Below, piece after piece: positions 1-6,900 of a stretch of 13,842 nt of DNA. A program made the position numbers and the translations under genes. The DNA is from Nereida sp024640765 (GTDB lineage: Bacteria; Pseudomonadota; Alphaproteobacteria; Rhodobacterales; Rhodobacteraceae): positions 1 to 13,842 of the forward strand of contig JAHEEK010000035.1 of assembly GCA_024640765.1 (NCBI GenBank), in the 5' to 3' direction. Positions within the stretch are counted from its first letter, which is position 1. Each line of letters begins with the position of its first letter. The notes under the pieces were generated by a model. It made no database searches and was not told the origin of the DNA. It worked only from the letters and a program-made list of their open reading frames with translations.

Positions 1-1
1 C

Positions 2-45
2 AAAAATCAATAGGCAGCGGACCAACAAACCTGCTGGCGCGCTGC
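2..45 (-). terminator. Candidate intrinsic terminator of the TRAP/amidase operon
   Basis: On the minus strand, just past the stop codon of the last operon gene, GCAGCG (45-40) pairs with CGCTGC (19-14). Inside it CCAGCA (37-32) pairs with TGTTGG (27-22), with one G-U pair and a 4-base loop. Together they form a stem of about 14 positions with one mismatch. A TTTTT run follows at 6-2, but seven bases separate it from the stem, which is more than usual. It is therefore a probable rather than textbook Rho-independent terminator. Confidence 0.5.
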
Positions 46-59
46 ACAACTTTATCGTG

Positions 60-953
60 TTACTTGGTGCCGTCGTTTTGAAGGCGCTTGAACAAAGCGG
101 ATGTGTCCCAACGGCCACCACCCATTTTTTGCACGTCTTTATAGAACTGGTCGACCAAGGCTGTGATCGGTAGTGACGCGCCATTTTCCTCGGCGGTGCT
201 TAGACAAATCGCCAGATCTTTGCGCATCCAATCAACGGCAAACCCATGATCAAAGTGATCATCCAACATAGTCTGATAGCGGTTGGACATTTGCCATGAA
301 CCAGCGGCACCCTGACTGATCACCTCCACAACAGATGCGCCATCGAGCCCGGCCTTAGAGGCAAAATGTAGCGCTTCGGACAACCCTTGCACCAGTCCGG
401 CAATCGCAATCTGGTTACACATTTTGGTCATCTGACCCGCGCCACTTTCGCCAATACGACGGCAAAGTTTTGCGTAAGTATTGATGACGGGTTCAACCCA
501 ATCGTAATCCGCTTGCGCTCCACCACACATGATCGAAAGCTGCCCGCCCTCAGCGCCTGCTTGTCCGCCAGACACAGGCGCGTCTACGAAGGCAATGCCC
601 TTAGCTTTAGCAGCGGCGTGAAGCTCGGCTGTGACTGCCGCAGAGACGGTGGTGTGGTCAACAAAAGTGCTACCTTCGGACATCGTGTCGAATGCCCCAT
701 CGGGTCCAAGGCAAACCGAGCGCAGATCATCATCATTACCGACACAGGCCATAACGACTTCTGCGCCCCGCGCTGCTTCTGCGGGCGTTTCACCTAAGCT
801 GCCGCCATGCTCATCTACCCACGCCTGCGCTTTTGCTGTGGTACGGTTGTAAACGGTGACCGAGTGACCTGCTTTTGCCAGATGGCCTGCCATTGGATAG
901 CCCATGACACCAAGGCCAAGGAACGCTAGTTTGGTGATTGATTTATCCATCAT
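60..953 (-). CDS. 3-hydroxyisobutyrate dehydrogenase family oxidoreductase (beta-hydroxyacid dehydrogenase)
   Basis: This 297-residue cytosolic NAD(P)-dependent dehydrogenase belongs to the family of 3-hydroxyisobutyrate, tartronate semialdehyde and 6-phosphogluconate dehydrogenases. These enzymes oxidise beta-hydroxyacids or reduce the matching semialdehydes. The Rossmann motif GLGVMG is at residues 13-18, the substrate-binding DAPVSGG at 124-130, the catalytic lysine at K177 in GQMTKMCNQ, and the conserved KD pair at 245-246. The length is normal for the family. The start chosen is the ATG at 953: its ATGA overlaps the TGA of the upstream dehydrogenase gene, suggesting translational coupling, although a second ATG follows at once. 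It is the last gene of the operon. Tartronate semialdehyde reductase or 3-hydroxyisobutyrate dehydrogenase activity is possible; the sequence alone does not decide the substrate. Confidence 0.9.
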   Translation of the reverse strand: MMDKSITKLAFLGLGVMGYPMAGHLAKAGHSVTVYNRTTAKAQAWVDEHGGSLGETPAEAARGAEVVMACVGNDDDLRSVCLGPDGAFDTMSEGSTFVDHTTVSAAVTAELHAAAKAKGIAFVDAPVSGGQAGAEGGQLSIMCGGAQADYDWVEPVINTYAKLCRRIGESGAGQMTKMCNQIAIAGLVQGLSEALHFASKAGLDGASVVEVISQGAAGSWQMSNRYQTMLDDHFDHGFAVDWMRKDLAICLSTAEENGASLPITALVDQFYKDVQKMGGGRWDTSALFKRLQNDGTK

Positions 954-1915
954 TTGGTCAAAATATCCTTTGGTGTCTGGCCCGCGAAAAATGCATCGAG
1001 ATTGTCGAGGGCGCGGAACCCCATGGCATCTCGTGTTTGTCGTGTTGCGCTCCCGATATGGGGCAACATGAAAACGTTGTCGTAGGACGAGAACTTGGGA
1101 TTGCCACCTGGCTCAACTTTAAAACAATCAAGACCGGCGGCAGAAACATGCCCGGTATCAAGCGCTGCAATTAGAGCATCTTCATCAACCAAAGCCCCAC
1201 GCGCCGTATTCACAACGACAGCCCCTTTGGGCAGCATTTGAAAACGCTCACCATTCATCAGGTCGACCGTCTCGGGCGTTGCAGGGCAGTGAAGCGATAA
1301 GAAATCAGAAACCCCCAAAAGGCTTTCGACGGTCTCGTGATAAACAGCCCCGTGCTCAAGATCAGGCGATAGCGCGTGGCGGTTGTAGTAATGAACTTGC
1401 ATCCCAAACCCCCGCGCCTTTTGAGCAAAAGCCTGCCCCACGCGACCCATTCCAATAATGCCTAAACGCGCACCGGTTACCTGTTTGCCAACCATAAAGG
1501 CCGGTGACCAGCTGTCCCACTGGCCAGTCCGTACAATCCGGTCACCAGCAATAGCATTACGTGCCGCGCCAAGCATCAACAACATAGCCAACTCACCGGT
1601 CGCATCGGAAAGCACATCGGGCGTGTTCGTGACTGCGATGCCGCGCATGTTAAGCGCAGGAATATCGCAGTGATCAACACCAACTGAATGGTTGGCCACA
1701 ATCTTCAAGCGGTCAGAAAACTGGCTCACCACGTCAGCATTAAAGTGCTCGGAATGGCATGGAATAATCGCATCGAAATCGGCACTTGCCGCGATTAACT
1801 CCGCAGCAGTCCCGGGGGTATCTTCATGGTTGATAACAACGTCATAATCACGCGCAGCCCGTTCAAGCGTTGCATCAGACAGGCGGCGCGTAATCCAGAG
1901 ACGTTTCTTACTCAT
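950..1915 (-). CDS. D-2-hydroxyacid dehydrogenase (glyoxylate/hydroxypyruvate reductase type)
   Basis: This 321-residue cytosolic NAD(P)H-dependent enzyme is of the D-isomer-specific 2-hydroxyacid dehydrogenase family and interconverts 2-oxoacids and D-2-hydroxyacids. The nucleotide-binding motif GMGRVG spans residues 155-160. The catalytic set is visible: R239 in NTARG, E268 in VEPG and H286 in PHIGSAT. VGVD at 78-81 is the usual substrate-loop signature. The length fits glyoxylate or hydroxypyruvate reductases rather than the longer phosphoglycerate dehydrogenase. The ATG at 1915 overlaps the TGA of the small membrane-protein gene upstream (ATGA), and the stop overlaps the next gene in the same way. 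Beside an amidase and a beta-hydroxyacid dehydrogenase it most likely reduces an oxoacid formed in this pathway, or oxidises an imported hydroxyacid. Confidence 0.9.
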   Translation of the reverse strand: MSKKRLWITRRLSDATLERAARDYDVVINHEDTPGTAAELIAASADFDAIIPCHSEHFNADVVSQFSDRLKIVANHSVGVDHCDIPALNMRGIAVTNTPDVLSDATGELAMLLMLGAARNAIAGDRIVRTGQWDSWSPAFMVGKQVTGARLGIIGMGRVGQAFAQKARGFGMQVHYYNRHALSPDLEHGAVYHETVESLLGVSDFLSLHCPATPETVDLMNGERFQMLPKGAVVVNTARGALVDEDALIAALDTGHVSAAGLDCFKVEPGGNPKFSSYDNVFMLPHIGSATRQTRDAMGFRALDNLDAFFAGQTPKDILTK

Positions 1916-2106
1916 TTCTTACGTACACACTCGTCCCAGAAATCGTAGACGGCCATGCCGCACACGAGAATAGCGATAAGCATGAACGGCGCACCACCGA
2001 CAAAGCCGGCAAAACCGCTTGAGATACTTTGGGACAGGCCCCCGATGAAAATGCACAAAAATGCTGTGCCAGTCAGGCCTGCAATTAACTTAACCATATA
2101 TGACAT
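1912..2106 (-). CDS. Small two-helix membrane protein of unknown function
   Basis: I do not recognise a family for this 64-residue protein. It has two hydrophobic stretches, roughly residues 5-27 and 31-53, joined by a short glycine/serine-rich turn, and ends in a charged tail (DFWDECVRKK). This predicts a helical hairpin in the inner membrane. A Shine-Dalgarno-like GAGAGGA lies about nine bases before the ATG at 2106, and the stop TGA overlaps the next start codon as ATGA, so it is very probably translated. It sits between the amidase and the two dehydrogenases of a TRAP-transporter operon. An accessory role with the transporter is a reasonable guess but nothing in the sequence proves it. 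The fourth codon is also ATG and could be the start. Confidence 0.75.
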   Translation of the reverse strand: MSYMVKLIAGLTGTAFLCIFIGGLSQSISSGFAGFVGGAPFMLIAILVCGMAVYDFWDECVRKK

Positions 2107-2123
2107 ATTGTAGGTCCTCTCAG

Positions 2124-3464
2124 TTACTCGGCTGTTTCAGATAAATAGGTTTGTAGCCATCGCGCCGTGCGCAAAAGCCGATCATCTTCTTCGCTTCGAC
2201 CAATAAGTTGAACTCCAATTGGCAATCCATTTGTACCAACAAGAAGCGGAAGACTTAGACATGGCAGTCCCGCAAGCGTCCACAACGTACAGAAAATTGG
2301 ATCACCCGTACCATTACCATACTTTGGAGCCTCGCCAGCAGCAGAGGGCGCAATAATCGCATCATAGTCTAGAAAGAAGCTCATAAAGAAGGACTCTGCC
2401 GAATCTTTGACGGCCAGAGCATCTTCATACTCGGTCTTTGTGATCTTACGCGCGCGCTCAATGATGGGCTTCAATGTATCACTGATTTGATCCCAGTGAT
2501 TGTCGAATACCTCGGCTTGATGATGGGCAATTTCATATTCGTGGATACGCGCCTGCACCATGACAAGATCAGACAGCGTATCTGCGGGCTCCATCTTGGT
2601 CACTTTAGGGCCCAGGATGTCTAGTATGGCTTCCATTCCCTCACGCGCGTCGCAGGAGAGGCGTTCGTTAAAGGGCAGGTCAAAACACGCAAACTCTGGC
2701 GTTATCAATGCATCAGCCTGAGCGCCTTCAAGCATCTTTGGGCGCGGACGCGCAAAACTAACCTGATCATTTTGATCGTAGCTGCCAATTGCATCTGTCA
2801 GAAGGGCAACGTCCTCAAGGCTACGACCAAAACAACCCACTTGATCAAGCGAGACCGACGTCTGCAAAACTCCAGTGCGTGAGATTACGCCGCGCGTTGG
2901 CTTAAAACCATATGTTCCACAAAATGATGCGGGGCGAATAACGGAGCCGTTTGTCTGAGTACCAATCGCCAGCGGCACATGCATCGCTGCAACCGCAGCC
3001 GCCGAGCCACTCGAGGAACCACCGGGGCTATGATCGGCGTTATGCGGATTACGGGTTTCATTTGCATGCACAAAAGCCAGTTCTGTGGTCACAGTCTTAC
3101 CCATGATTACAGCACCTTCTTCGAGCAAACGCTCAACCAAACAAGCAACATGTTCCGTTTGCCGTTTAGCGAATATCGATGTGCCGCGCTGTGTTGGCAT
3201 TTTAGCCGTATCGATAATATCTTTCAGGCCAACAGGAATGCCATGCAGGCGGCCCGTTGCCATACCTGCTCTGCGAAGTCGGTCACATTCAGCCGCTTGG
3301 GCAAGCGCCGCATCAGGATCAAGAAAGACCCAAGCCTTGATGGCTTCGTCATTTTCCTTAATGCGTGCCAAGCAAGACTTGACCAATTCGACAGAACTAA
3401 GGCGCCCCGAGGCAATGGCATCCACCGCCTCGGTTGCAGTTAGCATATAGCTATCTGGGATCAT
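2124..3464 (-). CDS. Amidase signature family hydrolase
   Basis: This amidase-signature enzyme has 446 residues from the chosen start and hydrolyses a C-N amide bond, releasing ammonia or an amine. The Ser-cisSer-Lys triad is intact: K81 in GLKDI, S150 in PGGSSSGS and the nucleophile S174 in TNGSVIRPAS. The K-to-S and S-to-S spacings (69 and 24) match those I recall for malonamidase E2, and the TQTxGSVIRPA style also resembles that enzyme. It has no GatA-type extra domains, and GatB and GatC are absent nearby, so it is a stand-alone amidase rather than the tRNA amidotransferase. A longer frame from a GTG at 3500 exists. The ATG at 3464 is preferred because its ATGA overlaps the dctM stop, the pattern seen at two other junctions of this operon. 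The substrate is unknown. Confidence 0.9.
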   Translation of the reverse strand: MIPDSYMLTATEAVDAIASGRLSSVELVKSCLARIKENDEAIKAWVFLDPDAALAQAAECDRLRRAGMATGRLHGIPVGLKDIIDTAKMPTQRGTSIFAKRQTEHVACLVERLLEEGAVIMGKTVTTELAFVHANETRNPHNADHSPGGSSSGSAAAVAAMHVPLAIGTQTNGSVIRPASFCGTYGFKPTRGVISRTGVLQTSVSLDQVGCFGRSLEDVALLTDAIGSYDQNDQVSFARPRPKMLEGAQADALITPEFACFDLPFNERLSCDAREGMEAILDILGPKVTKMEPADTLSDLVMVQARIHEYEIAHHQAEVFDNHWDQISDTLKPIIERARKITKTEYEDALAVKDSAESFFMSFFLDYDAIIAPSAAGEAPKYGNGTGDPIFCTLWTLAGLPCLSLPLLVGTNGLPIGVQLIGRSEEDDRLLRTARWLQTYLSETAE

Positions 3465-4828
3465 GGAATGTATGGCCCAAAGAGATAGTCTGGGAACCAC
3501 AATGCTATGCCGGGGAAGTTATACATCAAGACCATAGTAAAGATTACAATACCCAAGTACGGCATGATACCACGGAAGATATCCATCAGTTCAATTTTGT
3601 CCTTAAGGACTCCCTTGAGATAATATGCGGACATCGCCATGGGTGGTGTGAGGAACGAAGTCTGCAAGTTCAACGCAATCAACATCGCAAAGAAGTACGG
3701 ATTCACACCGAATACCTCGAGCAGTGGCAAGAAGATTGGAACAAATATGATCAAGATCTCCGACCATTCCAGCGGCCATCCCAGCAAGAAGATTATGATC
3801 TGAGCAAGGATTAAGAATTCCCACGGCTCAAGATCAAGCGCTCCGACCCATTCAGCAATTATATCGTGTCCACCAAGGTAAGAAAAAACTGAAGCGAAAG
3901 TCCACGACCCCACAAAGAGCCAACAAACCATTGCAGTTGCTTTGGCTGTGAGGAACACGCTTTCTTTAAGTTTTTCCCACGTCATTGATCGATAAAGAAC
4001 TGCCAAGACCATGCCGCCCAAGGCCCCCATAGCAGCGGCTTCAGCTGGGGTCGCGAGCCCGCCCAAGATTGATCCAAGAACTAAGCCGATCAATACAGTC
4101 AGCGGCACAAAACTTTTCAAAAGATCCAGATAGATTTCGCGCGGGGGCGGAACATCTTCCATTGTAGGCTTAGGAGCCAGAGACGGATTGAACCAAACGC
4201 GGACAATGACGTAAACAACGTAAAGGCCCGCAAGAACCAGCCCAGGAAATACTGCTGCGGCATAGAGCCGTAGCGGCGACAGCTCTGCAATAGCGGCGTA
4301 AACGATCAACATGATGGACGGGGGAATCAAAATGCCCAGCGTACCACCGGCGCAAATGACACCTGACGCGAAACTTTTGTTATAGTTGGCGTTTGCCATT
4401 GCGGGAAAAGCCAACAAGCCCATCAAGGTCACAACCGCACCAACAATGCCAGAGGCTGTTGAGAACACCGCGCAAGTAAGCAAGGCGGCAATGGCAAGGC
4501 TGCCCGGCAAGTTACGAGCGGCCATGTACAAAGAGAAGAACAACTTATCTACGATATTCGCCCGCTCAACCACGTAGCCCATAAACAGGAACAACGGGAT
4601 CGCAACAAGGATCGGGTTTTCCATCACAGAATACGTGTTCTGGTTAAGTAGATAGAAAATATTGTTGTTAAAAATATCCGAGAACGTCTCGATTGAACCA
4701 CCTTGGTGGTACGCGTAATATCCGAATGCCACACCCATCGCGAGGAGTGTAAAAGCAATCGGAAAGCCAAGAAGTACAAGGAAAATGAACAGCCCAAGCA
4801 TTAACAGGGCGACTTCAGGATTTGACAT
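3461..4828 (-). CDS. dctM: TRAP transporter large permease (DctM family)
   Basis: This is the 455-residue large membrane subunit of a tripartite ATP-independent periplasmic transporter, which couples Na+ or H+ flow to solute uptake across the inner membrane. It is hydrophobic almost throughout, with about 12 helices starting at residues 5-40 and ending near 420-445. DctM landmarks are visible: NPILVAIPLFLFMG at 71-84, the FSTASGIVGAVVTLMG stretch at 122-137, GGTLGILIPPS at 161-171 and the conserved LQTSFLTPPM near 388-397. The length is slightly above the common 425-residue type, mainly from a longer loop around 214-236. The ATG follows the dctQ stop by 34 bases with only a weak ribosome-binding site (AGAAAGA). 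The stop overlaps the amidase start, tying that enzyme to transport. Confidence 0.95.
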   Translation of the reverse strand: MSNPEVALLMLGLFIFLVLLGFPIAFTLLAMGVAFGYYAYHQGGSIETFSDIFNNNIFYLLNQNTYSVMENPILVAIPLFLFMGYVVERANIVDKLFFSLYMAARNLPGSLAIAALLTCAVFSTASGIVGAVVTLMGLLAFPAMANANYNKSFASGVICAGGTLGILIPPSIMLIVYAAIAELSPLRLYAAAVFPGLVLAGLYVVYVIVRVWFNPSLAPKPTMEDVPPPREIYLDLLKSFVPLTVLIGLVLGSILGGLATPAEAAAMGALGGMVLAVLYRSMTWEKLKESVFLTAKATAMVCWLFVGSWTFASVFSYLGGHDIIAEWVGALDLEPWEFLILAQIIIFLLGWPLEWSEILIIFVPIFLPLLEVFGVNPYFFAMLIALNLQTSFLTPPMAMSAYYLKGVLKDKIELMDIFRGIMPYLGIVIFTMVLMYNFPGIALWFPDYLFGPYIP

Positions 4829-4862
4829 CTTTTTATATCTTTCTATTCGCTCTTATGGCGGT

Positions 4863-5453
4863 TCATTTATTAGAAGGCGTAGTGGACTGGACCGCGTCCA
4901 GATCTAAACTCGCCAACAAGTCTTCAGTTTCTTTGACATCAGTCAAACGCTCGGGCCAAGCACCAGTGCGCATCGCCATCACGCAGCGTGCAAGCTCGGC
5001 GCAACCTTGTAGCACTAAAAGCGCACCAGACAGCGGAATCAGAGATTTGAAGAAATAAATTTGAATACTAGCGGGACTGTTAAAGCTCACTTCCTTGTAG
5101 CGCCAGCTGTCAGCAGCGATCTCATAACCAAACCACGCAAGGGCAATGATGCCCGGAAAGAAGAATAGGAAATAAAGCACAAAATCCAGTGAGGCTTGTA
5201 CTTTGATTGGCAGCAAACGGTACACAACATCTGCACGTACATGCGTGTCTTGCGATAGCGCATAAGCACCGCACATCAAGAACAAGGCGCCGTACATCTG
5301 GATCATCATATCAAACGCCCAAACAGTCGGCGAATTCAGGACGTATCTTACGAAAACTTCGTACGATACGGACAGTGTGAGGATGAGAATGCACCACCCA
5401 AAGGCACGTCCAACCCACAGGCTCAGCCCCTCAATGGCATAAACGATTTTCAT
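4863..5453 (-). CDS. dctQ: TRAP transporter small permease (DctQ family)
   Basis: This 196-residue small membrane subunit pairs with the large permease downstream. Four hydrophobic segments are apparent, roughly residues 14-35, 48-66, 88-110 and 133-155, as expected for DctQ. The family signature FVRYVLNSPTVW lies at 34-45, and HVRAD at 71-75 matches the conserved HxRxD motif that begins the second half. The C-terminal 30-40 residues are a polar cytoplasmic tail. A GGGAG ribosome-binding site sits ten bases before the ATG. It is separated from dctP by a hairpin-bearing spacer and precedes dctM by 34 bases, the usual PQM order. Confidence 0.93.
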   Translation of the reverse strand: MKIVYAIEGLSLWVGRAFGWCILILTLSVSYEVFVRYVLNSPTVWAFDMMIQMYGALFLMCGAYALSQDTHVRADVVYRLLPIKVQASLDFVLYFLFFFPGIIALAWFGYEIAADSWRYKEVSFNSPASIQIYFFKSLIPLSGALLVLQGCAELARCVMAMRTGAWPERLTDVKETEDLLASLDLDAVQSTTPSNK

Positions 5454-5490
5454 GTGTCTGTCGCTCCCCTACAGATCATGTGAATTATTG

Positions 5491-5540
5491 GCGCTCATCA
5501 ACTGAGCGCAAATGTCCGGGCGCAATAAAGCACCCGGACA
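5491..5540 (-). promoter_or_regulatory. Two tandem hairpins in the dctP-dctQ spacer
   Basis: Reading the minus strand from dctP, a first stem pairs TGTCCGGG (5540-5533) with CCCGGACA (5520-5513). It can extend inward by a U-G pair and two G-C pairs to 11 pairs around a UUUAUU loop. Three bases later a second stem pairs GCGCTCA (5509-5503) with TGAGCGC (5497-5491) around five bases. No long U tract follows either stem. Such spacers in dctP-dctQM operons are expected to protect the dctP message or attenuate readthrough, so more binding protein than permease is made. That role is inferred here. Confidence 0.65.
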
Positions 5541-5561
5541 CACCGTTTCTAAATTAAACGA

Positions 5562-6656
5562 TCAACCGAAGTAGTGGTTGTACGCCAGTTTGTAATCAGG
5601 CTGGTTCAGGTTGAGGTAGTTCATCACATCTTTGGCGTATGCCTTTTGTGAATCCATCACCTTCGCAAAGAACGCATCTTCACCAGCAATACGATCTGCA
5701 ACAATATCCCAAGCCGCCAATTGTTGTGCCATTACGGAGTCAGGTGTACGGTATACATTGACACCATCGGCCTCTTGAAGCTTGACGAGATCATCAGCGT
5801 AGCGCTTAGTGTTGCCCCAGTAGAAGCCAGCGCTTTCAGCCATCGAGGCGTTTTTAATAATTGCTTGATGTTCTGCCGACAAGCCATTGAATTTATCTTT
5901 GTTAAAAGTAACCTCAAAACACTCTTGGCTCTGGTGATACGATGCCAAGTGGTAATGCTTGGACACGTCCTGCATACCAAAGTCACGGTCAGATGTCGGG
6001 TTGTTGTACTCCGCAGCATCAATCAGACCCGACTTAATTGCCGGCTGAATTTCTCCGCCAGGTAGCTGTACGACCGACATACCCATTTCCAACAAAACGT
6101 CTGCTGCAAGGCCGACTGTACGGTATTTAAGACCTTCCATCTGGCTAGCATCTTTAATCTCTTCCTGGAACCAACCTAGTGGTTGAGCAGGCATTGGTGA
6201 GTTAAAGAATGACACAACGTTCAGGCGGAGATTGTCCATCAACTCGTCAAAGAGCTCCTGGCCGCCACCCGCATGGATCCAACCCAGCATCTCATTGCTT
6301 GACCAACCAAAACATGGACCTGTGCCGAAGAGTGAAGCGGCCTTGGATTTTCCATACCAGTACGCAGACACGTAGTGGGCAGCGTCAAGCACGCCACGGT
6401 GGACCGCATCTTGCATCTGGCTTGTTTTAACTACCGAGTTCACTGGCAACACTTCAATTTGAAGCGATCCACCAGACATCTCGTTAACACGGCTTGCGAA
6501 CGAATTTGCATTTTCAAGGAAAATACCGCTGCCCCAAGCAGCTTGCATTTTCAATGTTGTGCCGTGGTTGGCCGCAACTGCTGGTGTCGCCAAAGCGGCA
6601 GCGCCGGCAACAGCCGAGCCGCGCAAAAACTTTCTGCGGTTAAGTGTATTTGTCAT
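5562..6656 (-). CDS. dctP: TRAP transporter substrate-binding protein (DctP; TakP/FcbT1-like subfamily)
   Basis: This 364-residue periplasmic solute-binding protein delivers substrate to the DctQM permease. The N-terminus is a Tat-type signal: twin arginine NRRKFLRG at residues 6-13, an alanine-rich core and a likely cleavage after AVA or AVAA near residue 28-29. Export in folded form is thus probable. The ligand-binding elements of the family are visible: KYRTVG with R179, expected to clamp a carboxylate, and DAAEYNNP at 213-220. In 2-oxoacid-binding relatives such as TakP the latter motif is usually AEW and helps bind a cation plus the oxoacid; here Y217 replaces the tryptophan. The ATG at 6656 is preferred over an in-frame TTG at 6668, because that TTG overlaps the ribosome-binding site. 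It is the first gene of the operon, and a carboxylate ligand is likely. Confidence 0.93.
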   Translation of the reverse strand: MTNTLNRRKFLRGSAVAGAAALATPAVAANHGTTLKMQAAWGSGIFLENANSFASRVNEMSGGSLQIEVLPVNSVVKTSQMQDAVHRGVLDAAHYVSAYWYGKSKAASLFGTGPCFGWSSNEMLGWIHAGGGQELFDELMDNLRLNVVSFFNSPMPAQPLGWFQEEIKDASQMEGLKYRTVGLAADVLLEMGMSVVQLPGGEIQPAIKSGLIDAAEYNNPTSDRDFGMQDVSKHYHLASYHQSQECFEVTFNKDKFNGLSAEHQAIIKNASMAESAGFYWGNTKRYADDLVKLQEADGVNVYRTPDSVMAQQLAAWDIVADRIAGEDAFFAKVMDSQKAYAKDVMNYLNLNQPDYKLAYNHYFG

Positions 6657-6659
6657 AGT

Positions 6660-6666
6660 CCCTCCC
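6660..6666 (-). promoter_or_regulatory. Strong ribosome binding site that fixes the dctP start
   Basis: GGGAGGG at 6666-6660 lies three to four bases before the ATG at 6656. The alternative in-frame TTG (6668) would place this perfect Shine-Dalgarno inside the coding sequence, in front of the Tat signal. The ATG is therefore the credible start. Confidence 0.8.
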
Positions 6667-6727
6667 AAGGAATCGATCAGCGCAACCCGTTACAGGGTCG
6701 CTTGTTATTACGGCTTCACATCACAGA

Positions 6728-6757
6728 ATAGTTAAACTTACTAACCTCTGATATCAA
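6728..6757 (-). promoter_or_regulatory. Weak promoter candidate for the TRAP operon
   Basis: A TTGATA (6757-6752) and an AACTAT (6733-6728) are spaced by 18 bases on the minus strand, giving a leader of roughly 65 bases to dctP. The -10 match is poor (three of six), so this is only the best candidate I could find in the 245-bp gap. It lies just downstream of the 6766-6783 inverted repeat. Confidence 0.25.
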
Positions 6758-6765
6758 AGCTATGC

Positions 6766-6783
6766 TTCTTGGCACTCCAAGAA
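6766..6783. repeat. Perfect 18-bp inverted repeat upstream of dctP, operator candidate
   Basis: TTCTTGG and CCAAGAA flank a 4-base centre (CACT), a perfect 7+7 dyad about 110 bp before the dctP start. It has no flanking T run in either direction, so it does not read as a terminator of hemY. Its size and symmetry suit a dimeric repressor or activator such as a GntR- or LacI-type regulator, none of which is encoded in the window. The rest of the gap (6657-6900) shows no gene and no clear terminator after hemY. Confidence 0.5.
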
Positions 6784-6900
6784 TGACAGAGGGTAGAACA
6801 ATTATTTCTCGAAGCAAGCCCTTGATTAACCTAAAGCAACATTAAGGGGCCAATCGCCGAAATTTAATAAGGAGCGCGCAGAAAAATAGTTTAAACGCAG

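Noticed and set aside
2979..3443. 154-codon open frame on the plus strand
   Set aside because: It is antisense to the amidase, which has an intact catalytic triad. The frame shows no family features, so it is a shadow frame.
3465..3500. GTG start 12 codons upstream for the amidase
   Set aside because: It would overlap the dctM end by 40 bases; the ATGA overlap at 3461-3464 is the better supported start.
6657..6668. TTG start for dctP
   Set aside because: It would put the GGGAGGG ribosome-binding site inside the coding region; the ATG at 6656 directly precedes the Tat signal.
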